DNA of 64,000 nucleotides from Peptostreptococcus russellii (GTDB lineage Bacteria; Bacillota; Clostridia; Peptostreptococcales; Peptostreptococcaceae): NCBI RefSeq assembly GCF_900110295.1, contig NZ_FODF01000003.1, positions 1 to 64,000 of the forward strand, read 5' to 3'. Shown piece by piece: positions 17,865 to 27,212 of this stretch (position 1 is its first letter; each line of letters starts with the position of its first letter). The notes under the pieces were generated by a model. It saw only the letters and a program-made list of their open reading frames with translations, ran no database searches and was not told where the DNA came from. The position numbers and the translations under genes were made by a program.

Positions 17865-19617
17865 GATACATTCTATTAAAAGCACAATTAAAAAAGATAC
17901 GTGGGTAAAATCTTTTTTAAAAGACAATAAACCTCTACTAATACTTGTTATAATATTAGGATTTATGACAGCCCTTAGTGCATCTGCCTTGATGTTTACT
18001 TCTGGTTATCTTATTAGCAAGGCTTCTACTAGACCATATAATATATTGCTTATCTATGTTCCTATAGTTTTGACGAGAGCTTTTGGTATTTCTAGACCTG
18101 CATTTAGATATGCACAGAGGCTTACATCTCATAATTGGGTATTGAAAATGACTTCAAAGTTAAGATTAAGGCTATATAATACAATAGAAAAATCAGGAAT
18201 CTTTTATAAAGAAAAATTTCAAACGGGTAATTTACTATCTGTTCTTACTGAAGATGTAGGACATATACAGAATATGTACCTAAGAACAATATTTCCTAGC
18301 TTGGTGGCTTTATTGGCGTATATATTTATAATTATAGCCACAGGGATTATAAGTTTGCCCCTAGGTATAGCAATGTTTATATTGTTTTCTATTTTATTAT
18401 TTATAGGACCTATTATTTCTATTACAATAAATGGAGATCGTATAGTTAATAAGAAAAAAGAAAGAACAAAGCTTTATGAAAAGATTACAGATAATGTACT
18501 GGGTGTAGGAGATTGGAATGTAAGTGGTCAGAAAGAAAGATTCTTTGAAAATATAGAAAAAGAGGAAAAAAATCTTGCTCAATTAGAAAAAGAGTTAAGA
18601 TCTTACGGAAGAAAAAGAAATCTTACTCTTCAAGTGATTTTTGTATTTGTTGCAATAGCAATGCTGATATTTACAGGAATATATTTTAAGAATTTCTCTA
18701 ATAAGAATTGGATAGCAGCTTTTGTTTTATGTGTTTTTCCATTGGCAGATACATTTATTCCTTTATCTGATGGAATGGAGGAAATGGCGTCACATGAAAA
18801 GTCTATCAAAAATATAAACAGTTTAAGTGATATGGTAGAAAATAGGGTATATAAGACAGTAGAGTATAGTATAGAAGATGCAAAAACAGCCATATCAGTA
18901 AAAAAGCTAACTTTTTCATATAATCAGGGCTTGGAAACTAGAAAGATTTTAGACGATATATCTTTTGATATAGCTAAAAAGCAAAAAATATGTATACTTG
19001 GTAAAAGTGGTGCAGGAAAGTCAACTCTTATGAAAATACTAAGAGGCGATTTATATGATTACAATGGTGAAGTTAAAATTTTTGATAAGGATATGAAGAA
19101 TGTGGATTTGGGAAAAGAGAAGATAGTAGGAGTTCTTAATCAAAGTCCGTGGATCTTCAACACAACAATTTTCAACAATCTTAGGTTAGGTGACGACAAA
19201 TTGACATATTCTAAGGCCAGTGAGATAATTAAAATGGTAGGCTTGGAAGGAAAGGTCAATTCTTTGGAAAAGGGAATGGACACCATAATAGATGAAGGTG
19301 GAAAGAATCTTTCAGGTGGAGAAAAGCAGAGGATGGCACTTGCTAGAATACTTGCAATGGATACTCCTATAATTCTTCTAGATGAACCTACTGTTGGACT
19401 TGATCCAGTCACAGAACACGAGCTTCTTGACACAATATTCAAAGTGTTTAAAGATAAAACCATTGTATGGGTAACTCACCATCTTCAAGATATAGAGAAG
19501 ATGGATAGGGTACTTTACTTAAAAGACGGTAAGTTTATAATGGATGATGCTCCGAGCACTCTTATTAAAGAAAATGAATTCTTCAAAATGTTATACAATA
19601 TAGATAAGGGATTATAA
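17854..19617 (+). CDS. cydC: CydC-type ABC exporter half (cytochrome bd assembly)
   Basis: About 587 residues. The ATG at 17854 has GAGAGGTGAT before it; a GTG six bases earlier is possible. It has six membrane segments in the first 300 residues, then an ATPase domain with GKSGAGKSTL, LSGGEKQRMALARI and IILLDEPTVGLD. It pairs with the preceding half-transporter to support cytochrome bd maturation in the membrane. It is the last gene of cydABCD; about 190 bases of AT-rich DNA without a clear terminator follow before the quinone genes, so readthrough is possible. Confidence 0.9.
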   Translation: MLNRIHSIKSTIKKDTWVKSFLKDNKPLLILVIILGFMTALSASALMFTSGYLISKASTRPYNILLIYVPIVLTRAFGISRPAFRYAQRLTSHNWVLKMTSKLRLRLYNTIEKSGIFYKEKFQTGNLLSVLTEDVGHIQNMYLRTIFPSLVALLAYIFIIIATGIISLPLGIAMFILFSILLFIGPIISITINGDRIVNKKKERTKLYEKITDNVLGVGDWNVSGQKERFFENIEKEEKNLAQLEKELRSYGRKRNLTLQVIFVFVAIAMLIFTGIYFKNFSNKNWIAAFVLCVFPLADTFIPLSDGMEEMASHEKSIKNINSLSDMVENRVYKTVEYSIEDAKTAISVKKLTFSYNQGLETRKILDDISFDIAKKQKICILGKSGAGKSTLMKILRGDLYDYNGEVKIFDKDMKNVDLGKEKIVGVLNQSPWIFNTTIFNNLRLGDDKLTYSKASEIIKMVGLEGKVNSLEKGMDTIIDEGGKNLSGGEKQRMALARILAMDTPIILLDEPTVGLDPVTEHELLDTIFKVFKDKTIVWVTHHLQDIEKMDRVLYLKDGKFIMDDAPSTLIKENEFFKMLYNIDKGL

Positions 19618-19810
19618 TTAAAAAGTAAAGAAGTAACAAATATAATTGTTTTAAAAATATATTTGTTAAAGATATATTAAAAAATAATTAATGAAAAAAT
19701 ACTTTAATTTAATGTTTTAAAGCAAGTTATTATTACCAAGGGCTATATAAAGAAGTATGGTCTTTGGTGGGCTTGCTCTATATAATAACAGGAGAAGTGA
19801 GGAGGACAAT

Positions 19811-20809
19811 TTGTTAGAAGGAAATAGAATGGAAATAAATACTATGTGGAATGAATTTCCAGAAATAAAAGAAGAGCTAAAAAGATGTAAAAAGTTCATG
19901 ATAGAGTCTATAAATATACCTAATAAAGCTGTTAGAGAAGAAGTTCTCAAACTTATAAATGTAGATGCAAAGTTTATAAGACCAGCTTTGATGATTACAA
20001 TAGGAAAGATGTATGCTGGTGGTGGAGATTTAGATGATGATTTTATTAAAATTGCAGCTACACTTGAACTTTTGCATATGGCAACTCTTATACACGATGA
20101 CATAGTTGATGATTCACCTAAGAGAAGAGGGGTTGAGTCACTTCAAAGTAAAATGGGTAAAGATGTTGCAGTATATGCAGGTGATTATATGTTATCATCA
20201 GTATTTTCAAATGTAATTGAACATGCTAAAACAATGGAGAATATAAAAAAGATTACAAGAACTGTAAACACTATACTTTCTGGAGAGTTGATTCAAATGG
20301 AGCATAGAAATAGTTTTTCAATAGAGGAGGACGATTATTACAAGATAATAAGAGGAAAAACAGCTGTTATGATAGCACTTTCTTGTTATGAAGGTGCATA
20401 TATGTCAGGCAATAAAGAAGATGCAGAAGTTGCCTGGGAATTTGGAGAATATGTAGGTATGGCATTTCAACTTAGAGATGATATATTAGATGTTACAGCA
20501 GAAGCAAGAGAATCTAAAAAGCCTGTAAATCAAGACTTTAAAGAGGGGAATTTCACACTGCCAGTAATAGAAGCAATGAAAGAGTATAGTGATGATTTAA
20601 AAAGAATTAAGAAAGAAAATATATATAGCGAAGAAGCAAATAAAAAAGTGAGAGACATACTTGAAAAATCAGGTGCAATATCTTACTCTCAGGATATTTC
20701 AAGAGAATATAGTGAGAAAGCAATAAAAATATTAAATGATTTCGAAAATGGATTGTTTAAAAAATATCTTAACCAACTTGTGTGTAAATTGCTTAATAGA
20801 AGTAACTAG
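19811..20809 (+). CDS. Polyprenyl diphosphate synthase (menaquinone side chain)
   Basis: About 332 residues. The first Asp-rich motif is HDDIVDDSPKRRG and the second is QLRDDILD, as in long-chain trans-prenyl synthases (HepT/IspB group). GKTA and the KFIRPAL block are also present. I chose the TTG at 19811 because GGAGG lies five bases upstream; the ATG at 19829 with AAGGAAA is a fair alternative. Placed directly before menA and ndh, it should make the isoprenoid tail of menaquinone for the cytochrome bd chain. Chain length cannot be read from sequence. Confidence 0.92.
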   Translation: MLEGNRMEINTMWNEFPEIKEELKRCKKFMIESINIPNKAVREEVLKLINVDAKFIRPALMITIGKMYAGGGDLDDDFIKIAATLELLHMATLIHDDIVDDSPKRRGVESLQSKMGKDVAVYAGDYMLSSVFSNVIEHAKTMENIKKITRTVNTILSGELIQMEHRNSFSIEEDDYYKIIRGKTAVMIALSCYEGAYMSGNKEDAEVAWEFGEYVGMAFQLRDDILDVTAEARESKKPVNQDFKEGNFTLPVIEAMKEYSDDLKRIKKENIYSEEANKKVRDILEKSGAISYSQDISREYSEKAIKILNDFENGLFKKYLNQLVCKLLNRSN

Positions 20810-20820
20810 GGGTATATATT

Positions 20821-21732
20821 ATGATATATAAGAAGATAAAGATTTATGCGGAATTAGTCGAAATGAAAGCAAAACTGGCTAGTCTTTTGCCATTTCTTCT
20901 TGGTGTATTGTATTCTATATATAACATGCATCAAGTTAGAACTGCAGACTCAATAATATTAATAGTGGCTATGCTGCTCTTTAATATGTCAGTTGATATG
21001 CTTGACAACTATTGCGACTATAAAAATGCCAGCTTAGAGCATGATTACAGAGATAAAACAAATATAATCGGAAGAGAGGATTTGAGTTTAAAAGGTATTC
21101 TCACAGCAATTATAATTTTTATTTCTATATCTGCAATACTTGGCTTATATCTTGTCAATAAAACAGGATATATGCTTTTAATATTGGGGATATATTCATT
21201 TTGTGTAGGAATATTTTACTCAGCAGGACCAATTCCAATATCTTCACTTCCATTAGGCGAATTCTTCTCAGGTACTACTATGGGATTTGTTATAATTTTA
21301 ATAACTGTGGGAGTAAATATAGGAGGATTCAGCAATCTCAATTATGCAGAACTTGTAGATATATTCGTATTTTCTGTGCCGAGTATATTTGCAATATCAG
21401 CACTTATGCTTACAAATAATCTATGTGATATAGCAGAAGACAGAATCAATGGAAGAAAAACACTAGCTTGCGTAATAGGTCAAGAAAATTCAATAAAGCT
21501 TTTGTACATATTCTACGGAATATGTCTTTTCGGTGTAATAGTAAACGTTATATTAAGGCTGGCGCCTATTACATACTTAATAGTATTGGCAGCTACAGGA
21601 AAAATCTTTAAGAATGCGAAAAAAATAGAAGATTTACCTATAAAGGAAAAATCATTTAGATTTGCTGTTGCCAATTTAGGAATGATTCTAGTTTTTCAGT
21701 TTGCAGGATTTTTTATAGGATTATTTTTATAA
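20821..21732 (+). CDS. menA: UbiA-family prenyltransferase, likely DHNA polyprenyltransferase
   Basis: 303 residues with about eight or nine membrane segments. The two UbiA Asp motifs are visible: NMSVDMLDNYCDYKNA and NNLCDIAEDRINGRKT. The second closely matches MenA enzymes, which attach the polyprenyl tail to 1,4-dihydroxy-2-naphthoate. It sits 11 bases behind the polyprenyl synthase and before ndh. No other men genes are in the window, so DHNA must come from genes elsewhere or from outside the cell. Confidence 0.88.
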   Translation: MIYKKIKIYAELVEMKAKLASLLPFLLGVLYSIYNMHQVRTADSIILIVAMLLFNMSVDMLDNYCDYKNASLEHDYRDKTNIIGREDLSLKGILTAIIIFISISAILGLYLVNKTGYMLLILGIYSFCVGIFYSAGPIPISSLPLGEFFSGTTMGFVIILITVGVNIGGFSNLNYAELVDIFVFSVPSIFAISALMLTNNLCDIAEDRINGRKTLACVIGQENSIKLLYIFYGICLFGVIVNVILRLAPITYLIVLAATGKIFKNAKKIEDLPIKEKSFRFAVANLGMILVFQFAGFFIGLFL

Positions 21733-21778
21733 ATACACATTAGAATTAAAAGAATAGTTTAAAGGAGAAGTGAAGACG

Positions 21779-22987
21779 ATGACTAAAAAAATAGTAGTTT
21801 TAGGAGCAGGGTATGCAGGAATAAGAGTAGCAACACAGTTAAGACATAAGGGTGGAGACTTTGAACTTATACTAATTGATCAAAATACGTATCATACTGA
21901 AAAAACTTGCCTACACGAAGTAGCAGCAGGTCAGCAGTCTCCAGAAAATATTATTTATTCAATCGAAGACTGTTCAAGTTGTAAGAAATCAAGATTTATA
22001 CAAGATAAGGTAATAGAAATAGATAAAGATAATAACAGCATAGTACTTGAAAAGAACGGAAAGATAGACTATGATTATTTGGTTATAGGTCTTGGATTTG
22101 AATCTGAAACATTTGGTGTTAAGGGGGTTCATGAGAATGCCTTTTCTATGGTAAATCTTGAACAAGCAGTAGCAATTAATAAACATATTAATGAACAGAT
22201 TAGATCATATATAGATGGTGAAAGAGATAAGAAAAAGTTAAAGATAATAGTATGTGGTGCAGGATTTACAGGAATTGAACTTCTAGGAGCTCTTGCTGAA
22301 CAAATGCCTAAGTATGCAGAAAAGCATGGTTTCTCTGAAAACAGTTATGAACTTGTATGTGTAGAGTCTGCAACAAGATTACTTCCTATGTTCTCTGAAG
22401 AACTTGCAGATTATGCAGTAGACTATCTAAAAGATTTAGGGGTAGAGTTTATTACAGGAGCTAAGGTAAATGAAATTAAACCGGGGGTAGTTGAATATAT
22501 TAAGGATGGAGAAACTCATGAAATAGAGGGTGGAACAATTATTTGGACTACAGGAGTAAGTGGTGTCGATCTTATAGCTGAATCAGGATTCTCCGCAAAA
22601 AGAGGTAGAGTAGTAGTAAAAGACGATCTTACAGTAGAGGGTTATGACAATATATTTATGCTAGGTGATGTAGCTGCGGTTATAGACCCAGAATCAAATA
22701 GACCATATCCAACAACAGCTCAAATAGCTTTGGCTATGGCATCTAAGTGTGTAGATAATATATTGAAAAAGTTAGATGGAAAACCAACAGAAAAGTTTGT
22801 CTATGTATCGAAGGGAACTGTATGTTCATTAGGAAATACTAATGCTATTGCATTGGTGGGCAAAAAGGAACTTAAGGGTTATCCCGCATCTGCCCTTAAA
22901 AAAATAATAGCAACTAGATCAATACATATGGGTTCAGGTAAATTAGGTTTAACTTTAAAAAAGGGTAGATTTGATCTTTATAGATAA
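21779..22987 (+). CDS. ndh: Type II NADH dehydrogenase (NDH-2)
   Basis: About 402 residues. Two dinucleotide-binding folds: VVLGAGYAGIRVA at the N-terminus for FAD and VCGAGFTGIELLGALAE near residue 160 for NADH. FMLGDVAAV is the FAD-contacting motif, and TAQIALAMA with a basic amphipathic C-terminus (KKGRFDLYR) fits peripheral membrane NDH-2. It oxidises NADH and reduces menaquinone without pumping protons. The ATG at 21779 follows AAAGGAG at a rather long 11 bases; the GTG at 21770 is too close to that site. It ends the operon. Confidence 0.93.
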   Translation: MTKKIVVLGAGYAGIRVATQLRHKGGDFELILIDQNTYHTEKTCLHEVAAGQQSPENIIYSIEDCSSCKKSRFIQDKVIEIDKDNNSIVLEKNGKIDYDYLVIGLGFESETFGVKGVHENAFSMVNLEQAVAINKHINEQIRSYIDGERDKKKLKIIVCGAGFTGIELLGALAEQMPKYAEKHGFSENSYELVCVESATRLLPMFSEELADYAVDYLKDLGVEFITGAKVNEIKPGVVEYIKDGETHEIEGGTIIWTTGVSGVDLIAESGFSAKRGRVVVKDDLTVEGYDNIFMLGDVAAVIDPESNRPYPTTAQIALAMASKCVDNILKKLDGKPTEKFVYVSKGTVCSLGNTNAIALVGKKELKGYPASALKKIIATRSIHMGSGKLGLTLKKGRFDLYR

Positions 22988-23036
22988 TATAATAAAGCTT
23001 TACAGAGAACTTTTAATTTGATAGAATGATTTAATC

Positions 23037-23079
23037 AAAATGCTGATATTCAATGTATATTGTGTATCAGCATTTTATT
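23037..23079 (+). terminator. Terminator after ndh
   Basis: AAAATGCTGATA and TATCAGCATTTT form a 12-base stem with a 16-base loop, followed by a T-rich run. It closes the respiratory island on the right. Confidence 0.85.
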
Positions 23080-23117
23080 TTTTAGATAAAAATTTTTGGT
23101 ATAGAGAAGACTATATA

Positions 23118-23126
23118 TGATATAAT
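23118..23126 (+). promoter_or_regulatory. Extended -10 element for the flippase gene
   Basis: TGATATAAT lies 44 bases ahead of the flippase start, with no good -35. Confidence 0.5.
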
Positions 23127-23169
23127 ATTTATTGTGTATTTGAACAGAAAAATTTAATAGGAGGATAAG

Positions 23170-24786
23170 ATGGAAATTAGTAGTAAAAAGAATTCCTTTT
23201 TGATGGGGACCTTAATATTAGGTGCCGCTGGGGTTATTATAAAGATATTAGGTGCTATATTTAGAATACCTCTAGGGTATTTTATAGGTGCAGAAGGGAT
23301 GGGTTATTACCAAACTGCATATCCTGTATATGCTTTATTTTTAACTTTGGCAACAGCTGGTTTTCCCACAGCTATAGCAAAGCTTGTATCTGAACAGGCA
23401 GCTCTTGGAAATCATAAGGGTGCGAATGAGATTTTTAGAATTACTCACTTGATGCTTTTTATAACAGGGCTTGTAATGTTTTTAGTATTGTTTTTCGGTG
23501 CAAACTTTATTGTTACTGATATACAGCATAATCCAAATGCGGTATCGGCAATGAGGGCAATAGCGCCAGCGCTGTTGATAGTACCATCTATGTCAGCTTA
23601 TAGAGGATATTATCAGGGTTATCAGCAGATGACTAGAATAGCTGCTTCACAGGTTATAGAACAGGTTTTTAGGGTATTCTTAGGGTTAACACTTGCATAC
23701 TTATTTATGGCTCAATTTGGAGCTAAGATGGGTGCTGCAGGTGGTATATCAGGTGCAACTATAGGTGCATTTGCATCATTCCTATTCTTAGTCGCTATAT
23801 ATTTAAAAGATAGCAAAGTTAGAAAAGAAATGATGGAAAATAGCAAGGGTTATGTAAAGCAAAAAAAATCTACTATTGTAATGAAGATTATAAAGGTTGT
23901 GATACCTATAAGTGTTGGTGCATGTGTAATGCCACTTGTAAATGTGGTTGATACTGTAATAGTAATATCAAGATTAGAAGTAGCAGGATATACAAAAATG
24001 GCGGCAAATGCTATGCTAGGACAGCTAACAGGTATGTCAATGCCGATAATTGTAATGCCAATGGTATTTACAACGGCAATAGGAATGAGTCTTGTACCAG
24101 CTATATCTACTTCTTTTACACTTAAGAAGTTCGATGAAGCTAGACATAATGCTAAGCTTGCATTTAAAATAACATTATTATTAGTATTGCCATGTGCATT
24201 TGGTTTAGCAGCTCTTTCAGAACCTATAATGGGATTATTATTCCCTAAACAACCTTCAGAGGTTATAGGTTTAATGCTATTTACATTAGCACCGGGATGT
24301 ATATTCCTTGGACTTTTATATACCTTTAATGGTATACTTCAGGGAATAGGAAAGCCTTGGATACCGGTATTCGCTCTTTTAGGTGGAATAGTAGGAAAGA
24401 TAATAATAAGTTATACATTAACAGCTATACCAGCCTTTAATATACTTGGTTCAGCTCTTGGTACGGTAGTTTCATATATGATAGCAGCGATAGTTGAGTA
24501 CATATATATTAAGAAGGCTTTAAATATAAAGTTTGATATAATGGACTACTTTATAAAGCCACTTATAACAGTAATGGTAATGTTTGTTGGTGCTAGATTC
24601 TCATATATGGGATTAAGTATGATTTTGGGAAATAAGATATCTGCTATAATTGCAATAGCAGTTGGTGGAATCATATATGGAATAGTACTTCTTGGAATTG
24701 GTGGAGTTACAGAAGAAGAAATACTTGCAATGCCAAAGGGTAAGAAAATATTATCAAAGCTTAAAAAGTTCAAGCTAGTAAGATAA
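23170..24786 (+). CDS. MurJ/SpoVB-type lipid-linked oligosaccharide flippase (YabM position)
   Basis: 538 residues with about 14 membrane segments, a member of the MOP superfamily (polysaccharide biosynthesis / SpoVB / YtgP). The N-terminal GAAGVIIKILGAIFRIPLGY and the YYQTAYPVYALFLTLATAGF block are typical. It should flip lipid II or a related undecaprenyl-linked glycan to the outer membrane face. In Bacillus and Clostridium the gene at this place (yabM-like, before yabN) follows spoVT; here it follows the respiratory genes. Whether it serves vegetative wall synthesis or is a sporulation relic cannot be told, but the wall role is likelier in a genome without neighbouring spore genes. Confidence 0.9.
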   Translation: MEISSKKNSFLMGTLILGAAGVIIKILGAIFRIPLGYFIGAEGMGYYQTAYPVYALFLTLATAGFPTAIAKLVSEQAALGNHKGANEIFRITHLMLFITGLVMFLVLFFGANFIVTDIQHNPNAVSAMRAIAPALLIVPSMSAYRGYYQGYQQMTRIAASQVIEQVFRVFLGLTLAYLFMAQFGAKMGAAGGISGATIGAFASFLFLVAIYLKDSKVRKEMMENSKGYVKQKKSTIVMKIIKVVIPISVGACVMPLVNVVDTVIVISRLEVAGYTKMAANAMLGQLTGMSMPIIVMPMVFTTAIGMSLVPAISTSFTLKKFDEARHNAKLAFKITLLLVLPCAFGLAALSEPIMGLLFPKQPSEVIGLMLFTLAPGCIFLGLLYTFNGILQGIGKPWIPVFALLGGIVGKIIISYTLTAIPAFNILGSALGTVVSYMIAAIVEYIYIKKALNIKFDIMDYFIKPLITVMVMFVGARFSYMGLSMILGNKISAIIAIAVGGIIYGIVLLGIGGVTEEEILAMPKGKKILSKLKKFKLVR

Positions 24787-24822
24787 TATAATAAAAAAAT
24801 TGTAAATTATCATAGTAAATTT

Positions 24823-24848
24823 GAGTCGGCATTATACCGACTCTTTTT
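24823..24848 (+). terminator. Terminator after the flippase gene
   Basis: GAGTCGG, loop CATTATA, CCGACTC and five T. The rest of the gap to 25095 is AT-rich with nothing else visible. Confidence 0.88.
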
Positions 24849-25095
24849 ATATATTAATATAATAAATGAAAAAATAAGCAAAAGAATAAAAAATTTGAGA
24901 TGTAAAAAATAAGAAATATACAATAATAAGAAAAAACACATAGGCTTGTATAAAAACGAAAAAATCAATATAATATAAAATAAAGAAAGACTATTTAAAA
25001 TTAGTTATAATTTTAATAATAAAACATAGGAATTTTAATAAAATTCTAAAAAGTCAAGAAAAATTAACAGAAAATATTTTAGGAAGGAAATATAT

Positions 25096-26028
25096 ATGAT
25101 AACTATAGTAGGGCTAGGAGCAGGAGATATTACTCAGATAAGTTTTAGTGCAGTAGAAAAGTTGAAATCTAATTTGCCTATTTATTTGAGAACAGAGAAA
25201 CATCCAGTAGTAGAAAAATTAGATATAGAGTATAAGAGTTTTGATTCTTATTACGAAGAGTATGAAAATTTTGAGCAAGTATATTCAAAAATAGCAAATG
25301 AGATTGTAAATCTCGGTGAAAAGGAAGATATTATATATGCTGTACCAGGGCATCCAAGAGTAGCTGAAAGTACAGTGCCATTAATAGAAGAGATAGCACT
25401 TAAAAAGGGCATAGAAGTAGAAATAATAGCTTCTATGAGCTTTATAGATGCAATGTATAACTATCTTGCCTTTGATCCATCTGAGGGATTTAGGCTTTTA
25501 GATGCATTTAACATTAGAAAAAGAGATCTAGATTGTGAAGCGAATATAATAATAACACAAGTATATGATAGGTTTATTGCATCTAATACAAAGATTAAAC
25601 TTATGGAATACTATAATGACGAACAGGAAATGTATATAGTAAAATCAGCAGGAATAAAAGATTTAGAATATAAGAAAAAAATAAAACTATGTGATCTAGA
25701 TAGAGCAGAAAATGAATTTGATCATCTTACAAGTTTATTTATAGCAAAATCTGGAAAGAAAAGATTTAGATCTATAGAAGATTTAGAAGAGCTTGTTTTC
25801 GATGGCAAAGAAGGGGAGTCAAAAAGCTATGAAGAGCTTGCAAATCAAATGAAAGACACAGTTTTGAGATTATCTAGTAGTATTCAAGAAGACGATATAG
25901 ATTCTATGATAAAAAAGCTTGGAAGCATTGTATTGCAAGTGATAGAGTTCTCCAAGGCAGGATTGGAAGAAGGATATTTTGATTTTGATGAGATATGTGA
26001 TGCTGCTTTTGATATAAAAAAGATGTAA
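25096..26028 (+). CDS. YabN/MazG-like protein: tetrapyrrole-methylase domain with degenerate MazG remnant
   Basis: 310 residues, against nearly 490 for B. subtilis YabN. Residues 1-210 fit the TP_methylase fold: TIVGLGAGDITQIS at the start, YAVPGHPRVAEST and IIASMSFIDAMY, exactly the YabN N-terminal pattern. The last 70 or so residues align by eye with a single MazG domain (GSIVLQVIEFSKAGLEEGYF against the family ELGDLLLQVVFHA-EEG-F), but the metal-binding EExxE and ELGD acids are replaced (KLGS) and the protein stops just where RRHPHVF should follow. MazG NTP pyrophosphatase activity is therefore unlikely. Gene order before hup is conserved. The methylase-like half has no established substrate. 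Confidence 0.85.
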   Translation: MITIVGLGAGDITQISFSAVEKLKSNLPIYLRTEKHPVVEKLDIEYKSFDSYYEEYENFEQVYSKIANEIVNLGEKEDIIYAVPGHPRVAESTVPLIEEIALKKGIEVEIIASMSFIDAMYNYLAFDPSEGFRLLDAFNIRKRDLDCEANIIITQVYDRFIASNTKIKLMEYYNDEQEMYIVKSAGIKDLEYKKKIKLCDLDRAENEFDHLTSLFIAKSGKKRFRSIEDLEELVFDGKEGESKSYEELANQMKDTVLRLSSSIQEDDIDSMIKKLGSIVLQVIEFSKAGLEEGYFDFDEICDAAFDIKKM

Positions 26029-26065
26029 AAATATAAGCCTATAATAAATAAATTGATAAAAAACA

Positions 26066-26094
26066 TTGAAATATAGCCAAAACTTATGTATAAT
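26066..26094 (+). promoter_or_regulatory. Promoter of hup
   Basis: TTGAAA (26066-26071), 17-base spacer, TATAAT (26089-26094), 75 bases before the HU start. This fits a strongly expressed gene. Confidence 0.78.
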
Positions 26095-26168
26095 AAACTT
26101 GTCAACTAGAAAGATAAATAAGATATTTAAGTTGTGAAATTAGAAAATTATTACAGGAGGTAGTTATT

Positions 26169-26450
26169 GTGAATAAGGCAGAATTAGTTGCAAAGATGGC
26201 AGAAAAGAGTAACTTAACAAAGAAGGAAAGTGAAGTTGCTTTAAATGCATTCATGAAGGTAGTTGAAGAAACTCTAGTTTCAGGAGATAAGGTTCAGTTA
26301 GTTGGATTTGGAACTTTCGAAACAAGAGAGAGAGCAGCTAGATCAGGAAGAAACCCAAGAAAGCCAGAAGAAGTAATACAGATACCAGCATCAAAGGCTC
26401 CAGTATTCAAGGCAGGTAAGGGTCTTAAGGAATTAGTAAACGGAAAATAA
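26169..26450 (+). CDS. hup: HU-family nucleoid DNA-binding protein
   Basis: 93 residues, the normal HU size. It starts with a GTG at 26169 behind AGGAGG. MNKAELVAKMAEKSNLTKKE, then VQLVGFGTFETRERAARSGRNP and the DNA-clasping arm FKAGKGLKELV are classic HU. It binds and bends DNA non-specifically and helps compact the chromosome. Its place after YabN/MazG is conserved in Firmicutes; yabO, yabP, yabQ and divIC, which often follow, are not here. Confidence 0.96.
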   Translation: MNKAELVAKMAEKSNLTKKESEVALNAFMKVVEETLVSGDKVQLVGFGTFETRERAARSGRNPRKPEEVIQIPASKAPVFKAGKGLKELVNGK

Positions 26451-26476
26451 TTCTAAATAAAATATAAAGATATCTA

Positions 26477-26507
26477 AAATGGCATCAAGATTGGTGTCAT
26501 TTTTTTG
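26477..26507 (+). terminator. Terminator after hup
   Basis: AATGGCATC, loop AAGATT, GGTGTCATT (two G-U pairs) and seven T. Bases 26508-26996 that follow are extremely A-rich with no gene or clear promoter I can name. Confidence 0.78.
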
Positions 26508-26996
26508 TTGCAAAAAATAGAAAATAAGTAGATTAGATAAATAAAAAATGAAATAAATAAAATTAAAAAATATATAGACAGAATATAGCAATATAGTAAT
26601 AAATTTAAAATGTTAATAGTTAGAAAATATAAATGAAGTTAATTTAAAATGTTTTTTTGGGAAAAACTGAAAAAAATACTTAAAATAGAAAAAAACAATA
26701 AATAAAAAGGAAAAGTATAAAATAATTTTTTTTAGAGAGAAAATTTATTAAAATAGAAAAAATAAAAAATATATTTAAAAAGTGAAACAATGAAATATAT
26801 TTAAAATACTGTAAAAAAATAGTATATCACTTAAACTTGTTTTAAAGTTATTTTTTAAAAGAAAAGGACACTAAAATAGAAAAAAACTATTTAACAAAAT
26901 AGATAAATAGAGGCAAACGATTTTACTTATTAATTATAGAAGCTTATAATTTTGAAGGTATGTTTATGAAAAAAGTATTATATTTGGGAGGAAAAA

Positions 26997-27212
26997 ATGA
27001 AAAAAAGAAAGAGTATTATTTTAGCGCTGTCATTAATTATGATGACAGCAGGTATGAAGGCTGCTTCATTTGCTGACGCGGGGGATTCAGCAAATATTAC
27101 TTTAACTGATAAGCAAATAGAGAAACATAAAGAAAATAATGATTTGCAGTCAGCTATGAAAAAAAGAGGCAAGGAGCTTGAAAAAAAGCTGGAGCAGTTG
27201 AAATGGGAATGA
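26997..27212 (+). CDS. Signal-peptide portion of the split LRR-CWB2 surface protein
   Basis: A 71-residue frame with a strong ribosome site (GGGAGG, 26987-26992). Residues 1-26 form a Sec signal peptide: MKKRK, hydrophobic core SIILALSLIMMTA, then SFADA as the cleavage region. It continues as a charged helix (KQIEKHKENNDLQSAMKKRG) and stops at 27212, overlapping the next frame, which has no signal peptide but all the surface domains. One extra A in the seven-A run 27181-27187, or a -1 ribosomal shift at A_AAA_AAG, would fuse both into one protein of about 1043 residues. I read it as the true N-terminus of that protein rather than a separate gene. Confidence 0.75.
   Translation: MKKRKSIILALSLIMMTAGMKAASFADAGDSANITLTDKQIEKHKENNDLQSAMKKRGKELEKKLEQLKWE
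27182..27188 (+). other. Slippery heptamer A_AAA_AAG at the frame junction
   Basis: In the frame of the signal-peptide part the codons are GAA AAA AAG, so the heptamer A_AAA_AAG is in the exact phase used for -1 frameshifting in E. coli dnaX. After the shift the next codon is GCT and the frame stays open to the end of the CWB2 protein. An SD-like AAGGAG lies at 27171-27176, five bases upstream. A strong downstream stem-loop is not obvious. Alternatives are a disrupting one-base deletion, a phase-variable A tract, or a sequencing error. Confidence 0.6.
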
